A DNA stretch of 64,000 bases from CAVUPF01 sp963743285 (GTDB taxonomy: Bacteria; Actinomycetota; Thermoleophilia; Solirubrobacterales; 70-9). The stretch spans positions 868,001 through 932,000 of the forward strand of contig CAVUPF010000001.1 of NCBI GenBank assembly GCA_963743285.1, read 5' to 3'. A program made the translations under genes and the position numbers. The notes beneath the pieces were generated by a model. The model saw only the letters and a program-made list of their open reading frames with translations. It was not told the origin of the DNA and searched no databases. How positions within the stretch are numbered: the first letter of the stretch is position 1; each line of letters begins with the position of its first letter. Shown here one piece after another: positions 8,201 to 16,819 of this stretch.

Positions 8201-9022
8201 ATGAGAAAGCTCGGTGTCTTGGTAGCGCTAGTTGCCGGTGGTCTTCTGGCCGTCGCACCATCTGCAATGGCTGATCACCAGTGGGGCAACCACCAGTGGG
8301 GCAACCACCAGTGGGGCAACCACGAATGGGGCAATCACGGGGGAGGTGGCCCCTTTGGGCACCATCACGGGGGACAAGGATTCACGTGGTGCAGCGAAGT
8401 AATTACCGGCGGTACGTATCAAAACGTCATCGTCCCAGAGAACGGTGCATGCACGCTTGTGGGAGCCAGTGTTACGGGCAACGTCACGGTTTTCCAGAAC
8501 GGCTACTTCGAGGCAAGTGCTGGCTCGATCAAAGGTAACATTTATAGTGACCGAGCCTTGACGATATATACCCATGAAGGCAACACGGTGGGTGGTAACG
8601 TCGACGCCTACAAGACAGCGCAGATCTTCCTCTTCGACGGTGGCGTTGGCGGTGACGTCGAGGCGCAAGACAACATCGAACCGGGATTCGGACGAGTCCT
8701 GGTCTGCGGCATGAATGTTGGCGGTGACGTGCGGGTTCATCGGATGGGAACGGACATCCTGATCGGGGACCCGGAAGGAGAATGCGGCGCAAACACCATC
8801 GGAGGGTACGTGTCGGTGACGGAGAACTTCACCGAAGTGGAGCTCATCGTGCGCGGCAACGCGATAGCCAAAGATCTAACCGTATGGCAAAACGAAGGGC
8901 CCTCCGAAAAGGAGGTGCAGTCCAACTCAGGTCATGAGATTTGGTGCGAGGACAATGCCGAACCGTTCGAAGGAAATCCGAACCCCGGCTTCACGCAGCA
9001 CAAGGGTCAGTGTTCGGCGTGA
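8201..9022 (+). CDS. Secreted protein with HQWGN repeats and a beta-helix-like body
   Basis: 273 residues. Signal peptide at 1-24 (M-R-K-L-G-V-L-V-A-L...A-M-A-D). Just after cleavage are four imperfect tandem copies of a 5-residue H-Q/E-W-G-N unit (15-bp DNA repeats at about 8278-8335), then a Gly/His-rich linker. The rest has repeated short strands with V-x-G-N-V / V-G-G-D-V turns (S-V-T-G-N-V-T-V; T-V-G-G-N-V-D; G-V-G-G-D-V-E; N-V-G-G-D-V-R), the pattern of a right-handed beta-helix or polymer-forming (bactofilin-like) coil. Five or so Cys residues could form disulfides. AAGGAAGGGA precedes the ATG. It is a stand-alone gene with its own terminator. The His clusters could bind metal. Function unknown. 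Confidence 0.85.
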   Translation: MRKLGVLVALVAGGLLAVAPSAMADHQWGNHQWGNHQWGNHEWGNHGGGGPFGHHHGGQGFTWCSEVITGGTYQNVIVPENGACTLVGASVTGNVTVFQNGYFEASAGSIKGNIYSDRALTIYTHEGNTVGGNVDAYKTAQIFLFDGGVGGDVEAQDNIEPGFGRVLVCGMNVGGDVRVHRMGTDILIGDPEGECGANTIGGYVSVTENFTEVELIVRGNAIAKDLTVWQNEGPSEKEVQSNSGHEIWCEDNAEPFEGNPNPGFTQHKGQCSA

Positions 9023-9052
9023 AGTAACCCTCGCCTGCATCGTTCCGTGAAA

Positions 9053-9082
9053 GAGAAGGCCCGCACACCTGCGGGCCTTCTC
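9053..9082 (+). terminator. Inverted repeat terminator after the HQWGN gene
   Basis: A perfect 13-bp inverted repeat (arms 9053-9065 and 9070-9082, GAGAAGGCCCGCA) with a 4-nt loop, 30 bp after the stop at 9022. There is no long T-run after it, as is common in high-GC actinobacteria. Confidence 0.8.
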
Positions 9083-9174
9083 TCGCGTACGCGCGGCATG
9101 GGCACCTGCTCGGGAGTGCAATTCCCTGTGGATCCGATGACAGAAACCACAAGCCAATGGCAACTGCATCGCCG

Positions 9175-9480
9175 CGAGGCGGGGTGGGAAGGAAGCCGGA
9201 GGCGAGCCCGTGACCCGAGGAACACGAACCGCGTAAAAGACGGGGCGATCCGGGCGAGTCAGCACGCCGTGACGAAGCCCGAGCCATCAAGAGGTCGCAA
9301 GGTAGACGCGGCGGGCGTGCGGGGAAGGTTGGTGTCCTTATCCGGGGTGACCTACCGGGGTGTCGGCCTCGACGAAAGTCGCCCGACGCCGGCCACCGAG
9401 AGGCGGCCGGTCATCCGGCAGGAGTCAGCAGAGGCCGTAGTGGCGGCAAAGTGCCGAGACTCGGTCCATGCTCATCGATG
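9175..9480 (+). mobile_element. Probable group II intron 5' region remnant
   Basis: The stretch has the conserved look of the structured 5' part of bacterial group II introns: a GAACCGCGTAAAA block near 9229, GGGCGAGTCAGCACGCCGTGACGAAGCCCGAG near 9253-9285, GTGACCTACCGGGGTGTCGGCCTCGACGAAAG near 9347-9377 and GGAGTCAGCAGAGGCCGTAGTGG near 9419-9442, the last being the segment usually found just before the intron-encoded reverse transcriptase. No reverse transcriptase frame follows, so only a relic is left. The remaining sequence to 9714 (about 235 bp) holds nothing else I recognise apart from the promoter needed for the operon at 9715. Assigned from memory of intron sequences, not from an alignment. 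Confidence 0.45.
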
Positions 9481-9714
9481 CGATCCCCAGCTGCTCGATA
9501 AGGCGGTCGATCTTTGCGGGTGGAGCACCGAGCGTTGGGCCGGAGCCCGTGTTGGCGCGCCTGAGCTTCACCGGCTCGCTGAACCTGGACGTCTGTTCGG
9601 TTCAACAGAGAACCGGCTTACCAAATCGACCCCAACACCGATAAGTGACGGCGTCCCTAGTCTCTCCATTTCTCGCTGCTTGCCGATGGCTCGAGGGGTT
9701 CCTCGGCATTAACC

Positions 9715-12336
9715 ATGGCGCATTACCGACCCCAGGTTCAGGGCCGTTCTATCGTTCTCGGGGACGTAAAGCTGCACGTTCGGGGAATCACGTATGGCAC
9801 GTTCCGCTCTGTAGATGGCTCGGCATTCCCCTCGCCAGAGGAAGTGCGAGCCGACTTCGAGGCAATGGCAGAGATGGGCGCGAACGCGCTCCGGACCTAC
9901 ACGGCACCCCCGATCTGGCTTCTGGATCTGGCTGAGGACCATGGCCTGCATGTCATGGTGGGACTGGCATGGGAGCAGCACGTCGCCTTCCTCGATGACG
10001 CGGAGCGCGCCAAGGCGATTGCCGCCAAAGTCGGCGAGCAGGTGGGGGCATGCGAGGGTCATCCGGCCATCCTCTGCTACGCGATCGGAAGCGAGATTCC
10101 GGCGCCGATCGTGCGCTGGCATGGTAAGCGCGGAGCCGAGAAGTTCCTCGAGCGCTTGCATTGGAGCGCCAAGGCGCAGGACCCCGGCGCCCTCTTCACC
10201 TACGTCAATTACCCCTCCACCGAGTATCTGGAGTTGCCCTTCCTCGACCTGACGGCGTTCAACGTCTTCCTCGAGGACGAGCGGACCTTCGAGTCCTATT
10301 TGGCTCGTTTGCAGAACCTCTCTGGGGACCGGCCGCTGCTCCTCGCCGAGATCGGCATCGACAGCCGCCGCAACGGTCTGCAGGCCCAGGCCGAGATCCT
10401 GAAGTGGCAGGTGCGCCACGCCTTCGGGACCGGCGCTGGCGGGTTGTTCGTGTTCGCGTGGACCGACGAGTGGCATCGCGGTGGCCATGACGTGATCGAC
10501 TGGGACTTCGGCCTGGTTGACCGAGCGAGGCGCCCGAAGCCATCGCTTGCCGCGGTCCGGGAGGCGTTTGCTGCCGCGCCCTTCTCCCCGGCCGGTCCCT
10601 GGCCAAGGGTCTCGGTGGTTATTTGTACGCACAACGGGGAGCGGACGCTCTCGCAGTGCCTTGAGCAGCTACGTGACCTCGTTTACCCGGATTTCGAGGT
10701 GATCGTGGTCGACGACGGCTCAACGGACGCCTCCGCCGACATCGCCCGGGCTCACGACGCCTTACTAGTTCAGACCGATCACCGCGGCCTCAGCTTCGCC
10801 CGTAATGCCGGCGTGGCGAGATCAACGGGGGAGATCGTCGCCTTCCTCGATGACGACGCCTACCCAGATCCGGATTGGCTCCACTACTTGGCGGCGGCCT
10901 TGCGCTCCAACGCGCGCTCCGGTGTGGGGGGGCCGAACATCCCGCCCGACGACGATGGCTTGATCGCCGATTGTGTCGCCGCCGCTCCGGGCGGCCCGAT
11001 CCATGTCTTGACCTCCGACCGCGAGGCCGAGCACGTACCAGGTTGCAACATGGCCTTCCGCAAATCGGCGCTGGAAGGGATCGGCGGCTTCGACGAGCGC
11101 TTTCGGGTGGCGGGCGACGACGTCGACATCTGCTGGCGCCTTCAGGAGTCCGGCCGGACGCTGGGATTTAGCGCCGGGGCTGTCGTCATGCACCGCCGCC
11201 GGGACTCGGTTTGGCGCTATCTCAAGCAGCAGTACGGCTACGGCAAGGCAGAGGCACTGCTAGAGCGCAAGTGGCCCAGCCGCTACAACCGCGCCGGCTC
11301 CTCACGTTGGTCTGGGCGGATCTATGACTCGCCAGCCATCGGGACGGTCCGCAGGCGAGCGATGGTTCGCTACGGCACCTGGGGTAGCGGCCTCTTCCAA
11401 TCGATCTACGAACCACCGCCAGGGACGCTGTCGAGCCTACTGTTCGTCCCCGAGTTCCTGCTTGTGATCGCCGCGTTGGGAGCGATCTCGACGCTCGGCC
11501 TCCTCTGGGCGCCGTTGCTTCTTGCGCTTCCGCTTTTCGTAGCCGGTGTCTCAGTACTGCTGTGGCGGGCGCTTGCCAGCGGCTGGCGGGCGAATTACCC
11601 AGTTCCGGGCTGCCCGGCGCTCGAGACTCTTCTGCGCCGCGGACTGACGGCGATGCTCTTCCTGATCCAGCCGTTTGCCCGCTTGGCCGGGCGCCTCCGT
11701 AACGGCCTTTCCCCTTGGCGCCGGCGCCTCCGACCCGGGGCGGCATCGCCGCGACCTCGCACGGTGCAGGTGTGGAGCGAAAGCTGGCGCGATCCCCAGG
11801 CACGAGTCCAGGAGCTTCAGGATTCGCTGGCGGCTAATGGCGGATTCGTCAGGAGCGGCGGCCCGTTCGATCACTGGGATCTCGATCTCCGCGCCGGGCG
11901 GCTCGGTGGGGTGAAGATCCGCACGGCAGTCGAGGAGCACGGTTCGGGGAGGCAGCTCCTTCGGGTGAAGATATGGCCACGGGTCTCGGCCGGCGGGGTG
12001 ATCATGGCAGCGCTTCTCGCCTTCCTGTCTGCCTATGCCTGGTTCGAAGGCCAGGTTGGGTTCGGCCTCACGATGAGCGCCGCGGTATTCCTCGTCCTCG
12101 CGCTCGGGATCGAGGGCACCGGGACGGCGATGAGCCTGGCCTTGGCGGAGTTAAACCGCACGAGGGAGTCGGAGGAAGGAGCGGTTAGCGACCTTGAGCC
12201 GGCAGATCCAATTGCAAGGCCTGGGGATGCTTCTTTGGTGTCTCGTCAGCCGCCGATTGCGCTTCGGCGTAAGTCAAAAGAGGTGGCTCTGACAAAAAAC
12301 GGGCTGGACGTCGACAGGGAAGAGGTGTCGACGTGA
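9715..12336 (+). CDS. Fusion of a TIM-barrel glycoside-hydrolase-like domain with a GT2 glycosyltransferase and membrane helices
   Basis: 873 residues. Residues 1-285 resemble a GH2/GH5-type (beta/alpha)8 barrel: R-G-I-T-Y-G-T-F near residue 24, an I-G-S-E-I-P segment at the acid/base position (usual N-E is S-E here) and L-L-A-E-I-G at the nucleophile position. Residues 298-540 are a GT2 domain: V-S-V-V-I-C-T-H-N, D-D-G-S-T-D, the D-x-D-type F-L-D-D-D-A, and G-D-D-V-D-I-C-W-R. Residues about 575-630 form hydrophobic helices, followed by a soluble region and two more helices near 760-800. It is the first gene of the 21.4-kb operon, and its stop overlaps the ABC gene by 4 bp. Probable role: a membrane glycosyltransferase of glycan assembly, with the barrel as a binding, trimming or transglycosylation partner (inferred). 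Confidence 0.8.
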   Translation: MAHYRPQVQGRSIVLGDVKLHVRGITYGTFRSVDGSAFPSPEEVRADFEAMAEMGANALRTYTAPPIWLLDLAEDHGLHVMVGLAWEQHVAFLDDAERAKAIAAKVGEQVGACEGHPAILCYAIGSEIPAPIVRWHGKRGAEKFLERLHWSAKAQDPGALFTYVNYPSTEYLELPFLDLTAFNVFLEDERTFESYLARLQNLSGDRPLLLAEIGIDSRRNGLQAQAEILKWQVRHAFGTGAGGLFVFAWTDEWHRGGHDVIDWDFGLVDRARRPKPSLAAVREAFAAAPFSPAGPWPRVSVVICTHNGERTLSQCLEQLRDLVYPDFEVIVVDDGSTDASADIARAHDALLVQTDHRGLSFARNAGVARSTGEIVAFLDDDAYPDPDWLHYLAAALRSNARSGVGGPNIPPDDDGLIADCVAAAPGGPIHVLTSDREAEHVPGCNMAFRKSALEGIGGFDERFRVAGDDVDICWRLQESGRTLGFSAGAVVMHRRRDSVWRYLKQQYGYGKAEALLERKWPSRYNRAGSSRWSGRIYDSPAIGTVRRRAMVRYGTWGSGLFQSIYEPPPGTLSSLLFVPEFLLVIAALGAISTLGLLWAPLLLALPLFVAGVSVLLWRALASGWRANYPVPGCPALETLLRRGLTAMLFLIQPFARLAGRLRNGLSPWRRRLRPGAASPRPRTVQVWSESWRDPQARVQELQDSLAANGGFVRSGGPFDHWDLDLRAGRLGGVKIRTAVEEHGSGRQLLRVKIWPRVSAGGVIMAALLAFLSAYAWFEGQVGFGLTMSAAVFLVLALGIEGTGTAMSLALAELNRTRESEEGAVSDLEPADPIARPGDASLVSRQPPIALRRKSKEVALTKNGLDVDREEVST

Positions 12337-14321
12337 GTCCAGGGATGGGTCCACTCAGGATGAGAGTCGGTAAGCCTGGAAACCAGCCGCCCGGCTCGGA
12401 CAGGGTGCATCAGTCTGAAAAGACCGGCGCTTGGGATCTGTGGAAGATATTACCGCGGGCGCGACCCTACCTCGCGCCGTATCGCCGCACTCTCATCTTG
12501 GTACTGGTGTTGACCGTAATTGCGGCGATCTTCGGATTGGCAGAGCCGTGGCCGTTGGCCGTAATCCTGAACGAGGTTCTGAAGGGCGAACATACGACCG
12601 GCATCGTCCGCGACATATTCGGGTCCAATCCCGAAACCGCCGTGGTTCTCGTAACCATGGTTTTGGCCCGCTTCCTAATCATAGTCATCGGAAATGCGGC
12701 GACGGTGCAGACTCACTTCCTTGGCGCGAAGATGGAGCAAAACATGGTGCTAGATCTTAGAAGTGATCTATTCGCTCACGTCCAGCGCCTCTCCTTCACC
12801 TTTCATGATCGCCGTCAGACCGGTGCGCTAATGAGTCAGATCAACCTTCAAGCGGCGGCTGTCGGCAACATCGTGATGGTTATCCCGCCGATAGTCGAGG
12901 CTGGGCTAACGCTATTGGGAATGTTCGTTATCTCCCTGCTCATCGATTGGCAGATCGCTCTGATCGCCCTGACCGTTCTACCATTTCTCTTCTGGTCGTT
13001 CAACCTCTACGGACGTCGCATCGTCCCGCGTCTACAGCGGGTCCAGAAACTCGAGTGGCAATCTCTCTCGATCGTTAACGAGGCAATGGCGATGCTGCGG
13101 GTGATCGTCTCATTCGGTCGCGAGGATTACGAACACCGCCGCTTTCGCGAGCAGGGACAGACGGCAGTTAATGAGCGCGTAAAGCTGACCGTAAACCAAA
13201 GCCTTTACACATTGGGCGTGCAGACCGCTTCGGCGGCCGGGATCTCACTTGTCATGGGCGTCGGGGCCTGGCACGTGATTAAAGGTGAGCTCTCGATTGG
13301 CGAGTTAGTGGTGCTGCTCACATACATCACCTCTGTGTACCAGCCGCTCGAACAGATCAGCGGAACGGTTGGCATGATCCACGAACAGCTCGTGCAGTTC
13401 AACGCCTCCCTCAACCTGCTTGACACTGACCCAGACGTCACCGAGAACCCGGAGGCGATCGAGCTGGATCGAGTGCGAGGTCAGATCACTGCTAAGGGGG
13501 TGAACTTCTCCTATCCGGGCCGACAGCACACCCTTTCCGATGTCTCCTTCGCAGCTTCTTCCGGCGAGAGGATCGCGGTGGTGGGTCACACGGGGGCCGG
13601 AAAGAGCACGCTGATGAGCTTGCTGATCCGATTCTATGATCCGGAGGCTGGGAGGATCGAAATCGACGGCGTGGATATTCGAGACCTCAAATTGCACTGG
13701 TTGCGCGAGCAGATAAGTGTCGTACTGCAAGAACCGCTTTTGTTTTCGGGGACGATCGAGGAGAACATCCAGTACGGCAAGCTCGAGGCGTCAACCGAGG
13801 AGGTCGTGGCTGCGGCCGAGGCAGCCAATGCCCATGAGTTCATAGTGGGGCTTCCTGATCGCTATGACACCATCCTGGGAGAGCGCGGCGCGCAGATTTC
13901 CGGAGGGGAGCGGCAAAGGATCTGCGTGGCGCGCGCCTTCCTCAAGGATGCGCCGATTCTCGTCCTTGACGAGCCTACCTCTTCGATCGATTCCAAGACC
14001 GAGGCGGTGCTTCTCGATTCGCTCGATGAGCTGATGAAAGGCCGTACCTCGTTCGTCATCGCCCACCGCCTCTCCACCGTGCGCCACGCGGATCAGATCT
14101 TGGTGATGAGCGGTGGCCGTATCGTCGAGCGTGGCACGCACGAGGAGCTCCTTCGCTTCGGGGTGGTCTACCGGCAGCTATACGAGGCACAGACACAGGA
14201 GCGGAAAAGGCCACAGCTGGCGGGTAACGGCAAGGCGAGTCCGGTTCGATCTGAACCCGACTCGTCCTATGAGCCCGATGCCGTCCAGCCGGGGGAAGTC
14301 TTGACTTGGCGGCAGGTCTGA
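12333..14321 (+). CDS. ABC transporter, fused permease/ATP-binding exporter
   Basis: 662-residue half-transporter of the ABCB/MsbA type. GTG start inside the GTGA overlap with the previous gene. The transmembrane domain (about 40-350) shows the six-helix pattern; the nucleotide-binding domain (about 385-625) has Walker A G-H-T-G-A-G-K-S-T (near 417), Q-loop V-V-L-Q-E-P-L-L-F, signature S-G-G-E-R-Q-R (near 523), Walker B L-V-L-D-E-P-T-S-S-I-D and the H-loop I-A-H-R-L-S. It works as a homodimer exporting a hydrophobic or lipid-linked substrate. Position inside a glycosyltransferase operon suggests a flippase or exporter of the lipid-linked glycan (inferred). Its TGA shares one base with the next ATG (TGATG). 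Confidence 0.9.
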   Translation: MSPGMGPLRMRVGKPGNQPPGSDRVHQSEKTGAWDLWKILPRARPYLAPYRRTLILVLVLTVIAAIFGLAEPWPLAVILNEVLKGEHTTGIVRDIFGSNPETAVVLVTMVLARFLIIVIGNAATVQTHFLGAKMEQNMVLDLRSDLFAHVQRLSFTFHDRRQTGALMSQINLQAAAVGNIVMVIPPIVEAGLTLLGMFVISLLIDWQIALIALTVLPFLFWSFNLYGRRIVPRLQRVQKLEWQSLSIVNEAMAMLRVIVSFGREDYEHRRFREQGQTAVNERVKLTVNQSLYTLGVQTASAAGISLVMGVGAWHVIKGELSIGELVVLLTYITSVYQPLEQISGTVGMIHEQLVQFNASLNLLDTDPDVTENPEAIELDRVRGQITAKGVNFSYPGRQHTLSDVSFAASSGERIAVVGHTGAGKSTLMSLLIRFYDPEAGRIEIDGVDIRDLKLHWLREQISVVLQEPLLFSGTIEENIQYGKLEASTEEVVAAAEAANAHEFIVGLPDRYDTILGERGAQISGGERQRICVARAFLKDAPILVLDEPTSSIDSKTEAVLLDSLDELMKGRTSFVIAHRLSTVRHADQILVMSGGRIVERGTHEELLRFGVVYRQLYEAQTQERKRPQLAGNGKASPVRSEPDSSYEPDAVQPGEVLTWRQV

Positions 14322-15205
14322 TGGGGGACTCGATGGCGCCGACCCAGAGGCCTCGTCCCAAGATCGTCCTGCTCGGCATGATGGCCAGGATGCCGGTCGC
14401 CGGCGTCATCTGGCAGACGGTGCATTACCTGGTCGGCTTCCAGCGGCTCGGTTACGAGGTCTACTACGTCGAGGCCCACGCGACCACCCCTCGATGTTCC
14501 TGGACGACTCCGACCACGACGGCTCGGACAAGGTCGCGGCCTTCCTCGACGGCGTGCTGCGCCGTTTCGACCTCGGCGACCGCTGGGCGTTCCAGGCGCT
14601 GCACGCCGACGGCCGGAGCTACGGCCTGAGCGAGGGACAGCTTGCAGCGCCTCTACGACTCGACGCCGATGGATCATCAACCTCCACGGCGGGACCCTGC
14701 CGCTGCCCGAGCATTGCGCGACCGAACCGGCTGATCTTCCTGGAGACGGACCCGGTCGCAGGTCCAGATCGAGCTGTCGGAGGGCGCAATCCGCAGACCA
14801 TCGAGTTCCTCGATCCCCATTGCGCCTTCTTCACCTTCGGGGAGAATTACGGCAGGCCCGATTGCCTCCTGCCGGTCTCGGACCGCTACGACTTCCGGCC
14901 GACCCGCCAGCCCGTGGTCCTCGATCTTCTGGCGCGGACCGCCCGCCGCCGCCCGGCCCGATGTTCACGACCATCGGCAACTGGCGTCAGCGACGCGCGA
15001 GCTGGTCTTCGCGGGCGAGCGCTACACCTGGAGCAAGCACCACGAGTTCCTCAAGTTCCTCGACCTCCCCTCCCGCGTGGAGCAGGGCGTTCGAGCTGGC
15101 GCTGAGCAAGTACGACGAGTCGGATCGGGAGATGCTCCTGAGCAAGGGCTGGAACGTGCGGCATGGCGCTGGACTTTTCCACGGATCTCGACGAATATCG
15201 CGAGC
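14321..15205 (+). pseudogene. CgeB-like glycosyltransferase region broken by several frameshifts
   Basis: From the coupled ATG at 14321 the protein starts like its three paralogues (K-I-V-L-L-G-M...H-Y-L-V-G-F-Q-R-L-G-Y-E-V-Y-Y-V-E) but the frame changes near 14490, briefly around 14672-14728 and 14758-14790, then near 14945, 14990, 15088, 15165 and 15205. Family-like segments continue across all frames: I-I-N-L-H-G-G-T-L-P-L-P, F-F-T-F-G-E-N-Y-G, M-F-T-T-I-G-N-W-R-Q, E-R-Y-T-W-S-K-H-H-E-F-L-K-F, A-L-S-K-Y-D-E-S-D-R-E-M-L-L. With no missing segments, this looks like single-base indels in one continuous gene, fused in frame to the GT2 gene that follows. So either a recent decay or, more likely, local sequencing errors. 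Confidence 0.75.
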
Positions 15206-16819
15206 TACATCGCCTCGTCGCGGGGCGAGTTCACGGTCGCCAAGGACCAGAACGTCCGGCTCCGCAGCGGCTGGTTCAGCGATCGCAGCGCGACCTACCT
15301 GGCGGCGGGCCGGCCGGTGGTCACCCAGGACACCGGCTTCGGCGACGTGCTGCCGACCGGGGAAGGGCTGTTCGGCTTCGGCTCGTTCGATGCCGTGCTG
15401 GAGGCCGCGGCGGCGATCAACGCAGATTACAGGCGCCATGCGCGGGCCGCACGGGAGTTGGCGCGGGAGCACTTCAGCCACGAGGCGGTGCTGAGGCCAC
15501 TACTGGAGGAGCTTGGGGTCGAGCCTACGAAGTCTCCTCGGCCACAGCGTCCCGCCACGGTGTTCCCGACTGAGATGGAGCTCGAGCCGATCTCTCGCCG
15601 CCCGACCACGCTGCCTCACGCCACCGTGGAGGCGGTGCAGAGAAACCCCGTGGTCGCCCATGAGGAGACACCGGCGCTTGGCCACGGCAGCGCCAGCATC
15701 GTCGTCGTCACGCACGGTGGTTTGGTATTCACCCGCCTCTGCCTCGAGAGCGTGCTAGCCAACACCGCTGAGTGTGACTTCGAGCTGGTCGTCGTCGACA
15801 ACGGCTCAGACGATGGAACGGCCGCTTACCTAGCCAAGCTCGCCGAGTGCGACGCGCGGGTGCGGGTCCTGCTCAACGGGAGGAACCTCGGATTCGCGTC
15901 GGCCTGCAACCAGGGCCTGGGCCTGGCCGGCGGCGAGAACCTCGTCCTCCTCAACAACGACACGATGGTGCCACGGGGCTGGCTCTCGGGGCTGCTTGCG
16001 CATCTCCAGAACCCGGCCGTGGGCCTGGTTGGCCCCGTCACCAACAGGATCGGCAACGAGGCCGAGATAGAGACCGACTACCGCACCTGGGGCGAGTTCC
16101 TCGACTTCGCGCGACGCCGAGCCGGCGAGCATGCCGGGGAGTGGCTCGAGGTGCGAGCGGCGGCGATGTTCTGCCTTGCGATGCGCAGCAAAGCCTATCT
16201 CCACATCGGCCCGCTCGACGAGCGCTATGAGGTCGGCCTGCTCGAGGACGACGACTACGCCGAGCGCGCCAGGCAGGCTGGATACCAGCTGCGATGCGTC
16301 GAGGACGTCGCCGTGCACCACTTCGGGGAGGTGTCCTTCGGCAAGCTCGTTCCCGGCGGCGAGTACGCGCGGATCCTGCGGGCCAACCAGCAACGCTACG
16401 CGGAGAAGTGGGGTCGGGCCTGGGAGCCCTACGGCCGGCGGCCCAACCCACGATACGAACGCGAGGCCGAGGACGTGCGAGCGGCGGTCAAGGAAGTCGT
16501 GCCGGCAGGGGCCACCGTTTTGGTGGTCAGTCGCGGGGATGAGGAGCTACTGGAGTTGAACGGCCGTCGGGCGCTTCATTTCCCTCAGGCTCAGGGCGGC
16601 GCCTGGGCGGGACACCATCCGGCCGACAGCGACGAGGCGATCGACCACCTGGAGCGCCTTCGTGGCGGCGGCGCCGAGTATCTGGTCGTGCCGCCCACCT
16701 ACCACTGGTGGCTCACCTACTACGGCGGGCTGCGCGAGCACCTCGACTCACGCTACCGCGCGGTCGTCTCCAACGAGCGAGCGGGAGCCATCTACCACCT
16801 GGAGGAGGTCGGGAGTTGA
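15077..16819 (+). CDS. CgeB-like GT C-terminus fused to a GT2 glycosyltransferase and a GHHPxDS domain
   Basis: Open frame covering the last part of the frameshifted gene that starts at 14321; the GTG at 15077 is only where the frame opens. From 15206 it has the family block S-G-W-F-S-D-R-S-A-T-Y-L-A-A-G-R-P-V-V-T-Q-D-T-G-F. A linker follows, then a GT2 domain (nt about 15690-16440): S-I-V-V-V-T-H-G, V-V-D-N-G-S-D-D-G-T, L-N-N-D-T-M-V-P. The C-terminal domain (16486-16815) is the V-L-V-V-S-R-G-D...G-H-H-P-A-D-S...W-W-L-T-Y-Y module repeated in the next two genes. If the frameshifts are errors, the true product is about 830 residues with two catalytic domains. The stop overlaps the next TTG. 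Confidence 0.8.
   Translation: MEQGVRAGAEQVRRVGSGDAPEQGLERAAWRWTFPRISTNIASYIASSRGEFTVAKDQNVRLRSGWFSDRSATYLAAGRPVVTQDTGFGDVLPTGEGLFGFGSFDAVLEAAAAINADYRRHARAARELAREHFSHEAVLRPLLEELGVEPTKSPRPQRPATVFPTEMELEPISRRPTTLPHATVEAVQRNPVVAHEETPALGHGSASIVVVTHGGLVFTRLCLESVLANTAECDFELVVVDNGSDDGTAAYLAKLAECDARVRVLLNGRNLGFASACNQGLGLAGGENLVLLNNDTMVPRGWLSGLLAHLQNPAVGLVGPVTNRIGNEAEIETDYRTWGEFLDFARRRAGEHAGEWLEVRAAAMFCLAMRSKAYLHIGPLDERYEVGLLEDDDYAERARQAGYQLRCVEDVAVHHFGEVSFGKLVPGGEYARILRANQQRYAEKWGRAWEPYGRRPNPRYEREAEDVRAAVKEVVPAGATVLVVSRGDEELLELNGRRALHFPQAQGGAWAGHHPADSDEAIDHLERLRGGGAEYLVVPPTYHWWLTYYGGLREHLDSRYRAVVSNERAGAIYHLEEVGS

Noticed and set aside
8278..8335. Short tandem repeats considered as a CRISPR array
   Set aside because: 15-bp units are directly adjacent with no spacers and encode the H-Q-W-G-N peptide.
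9709..10632. 307-codon minus-strand frame
   Set aside because: Antisense to the barrel/GT2 fusion; no domain and poor composition.
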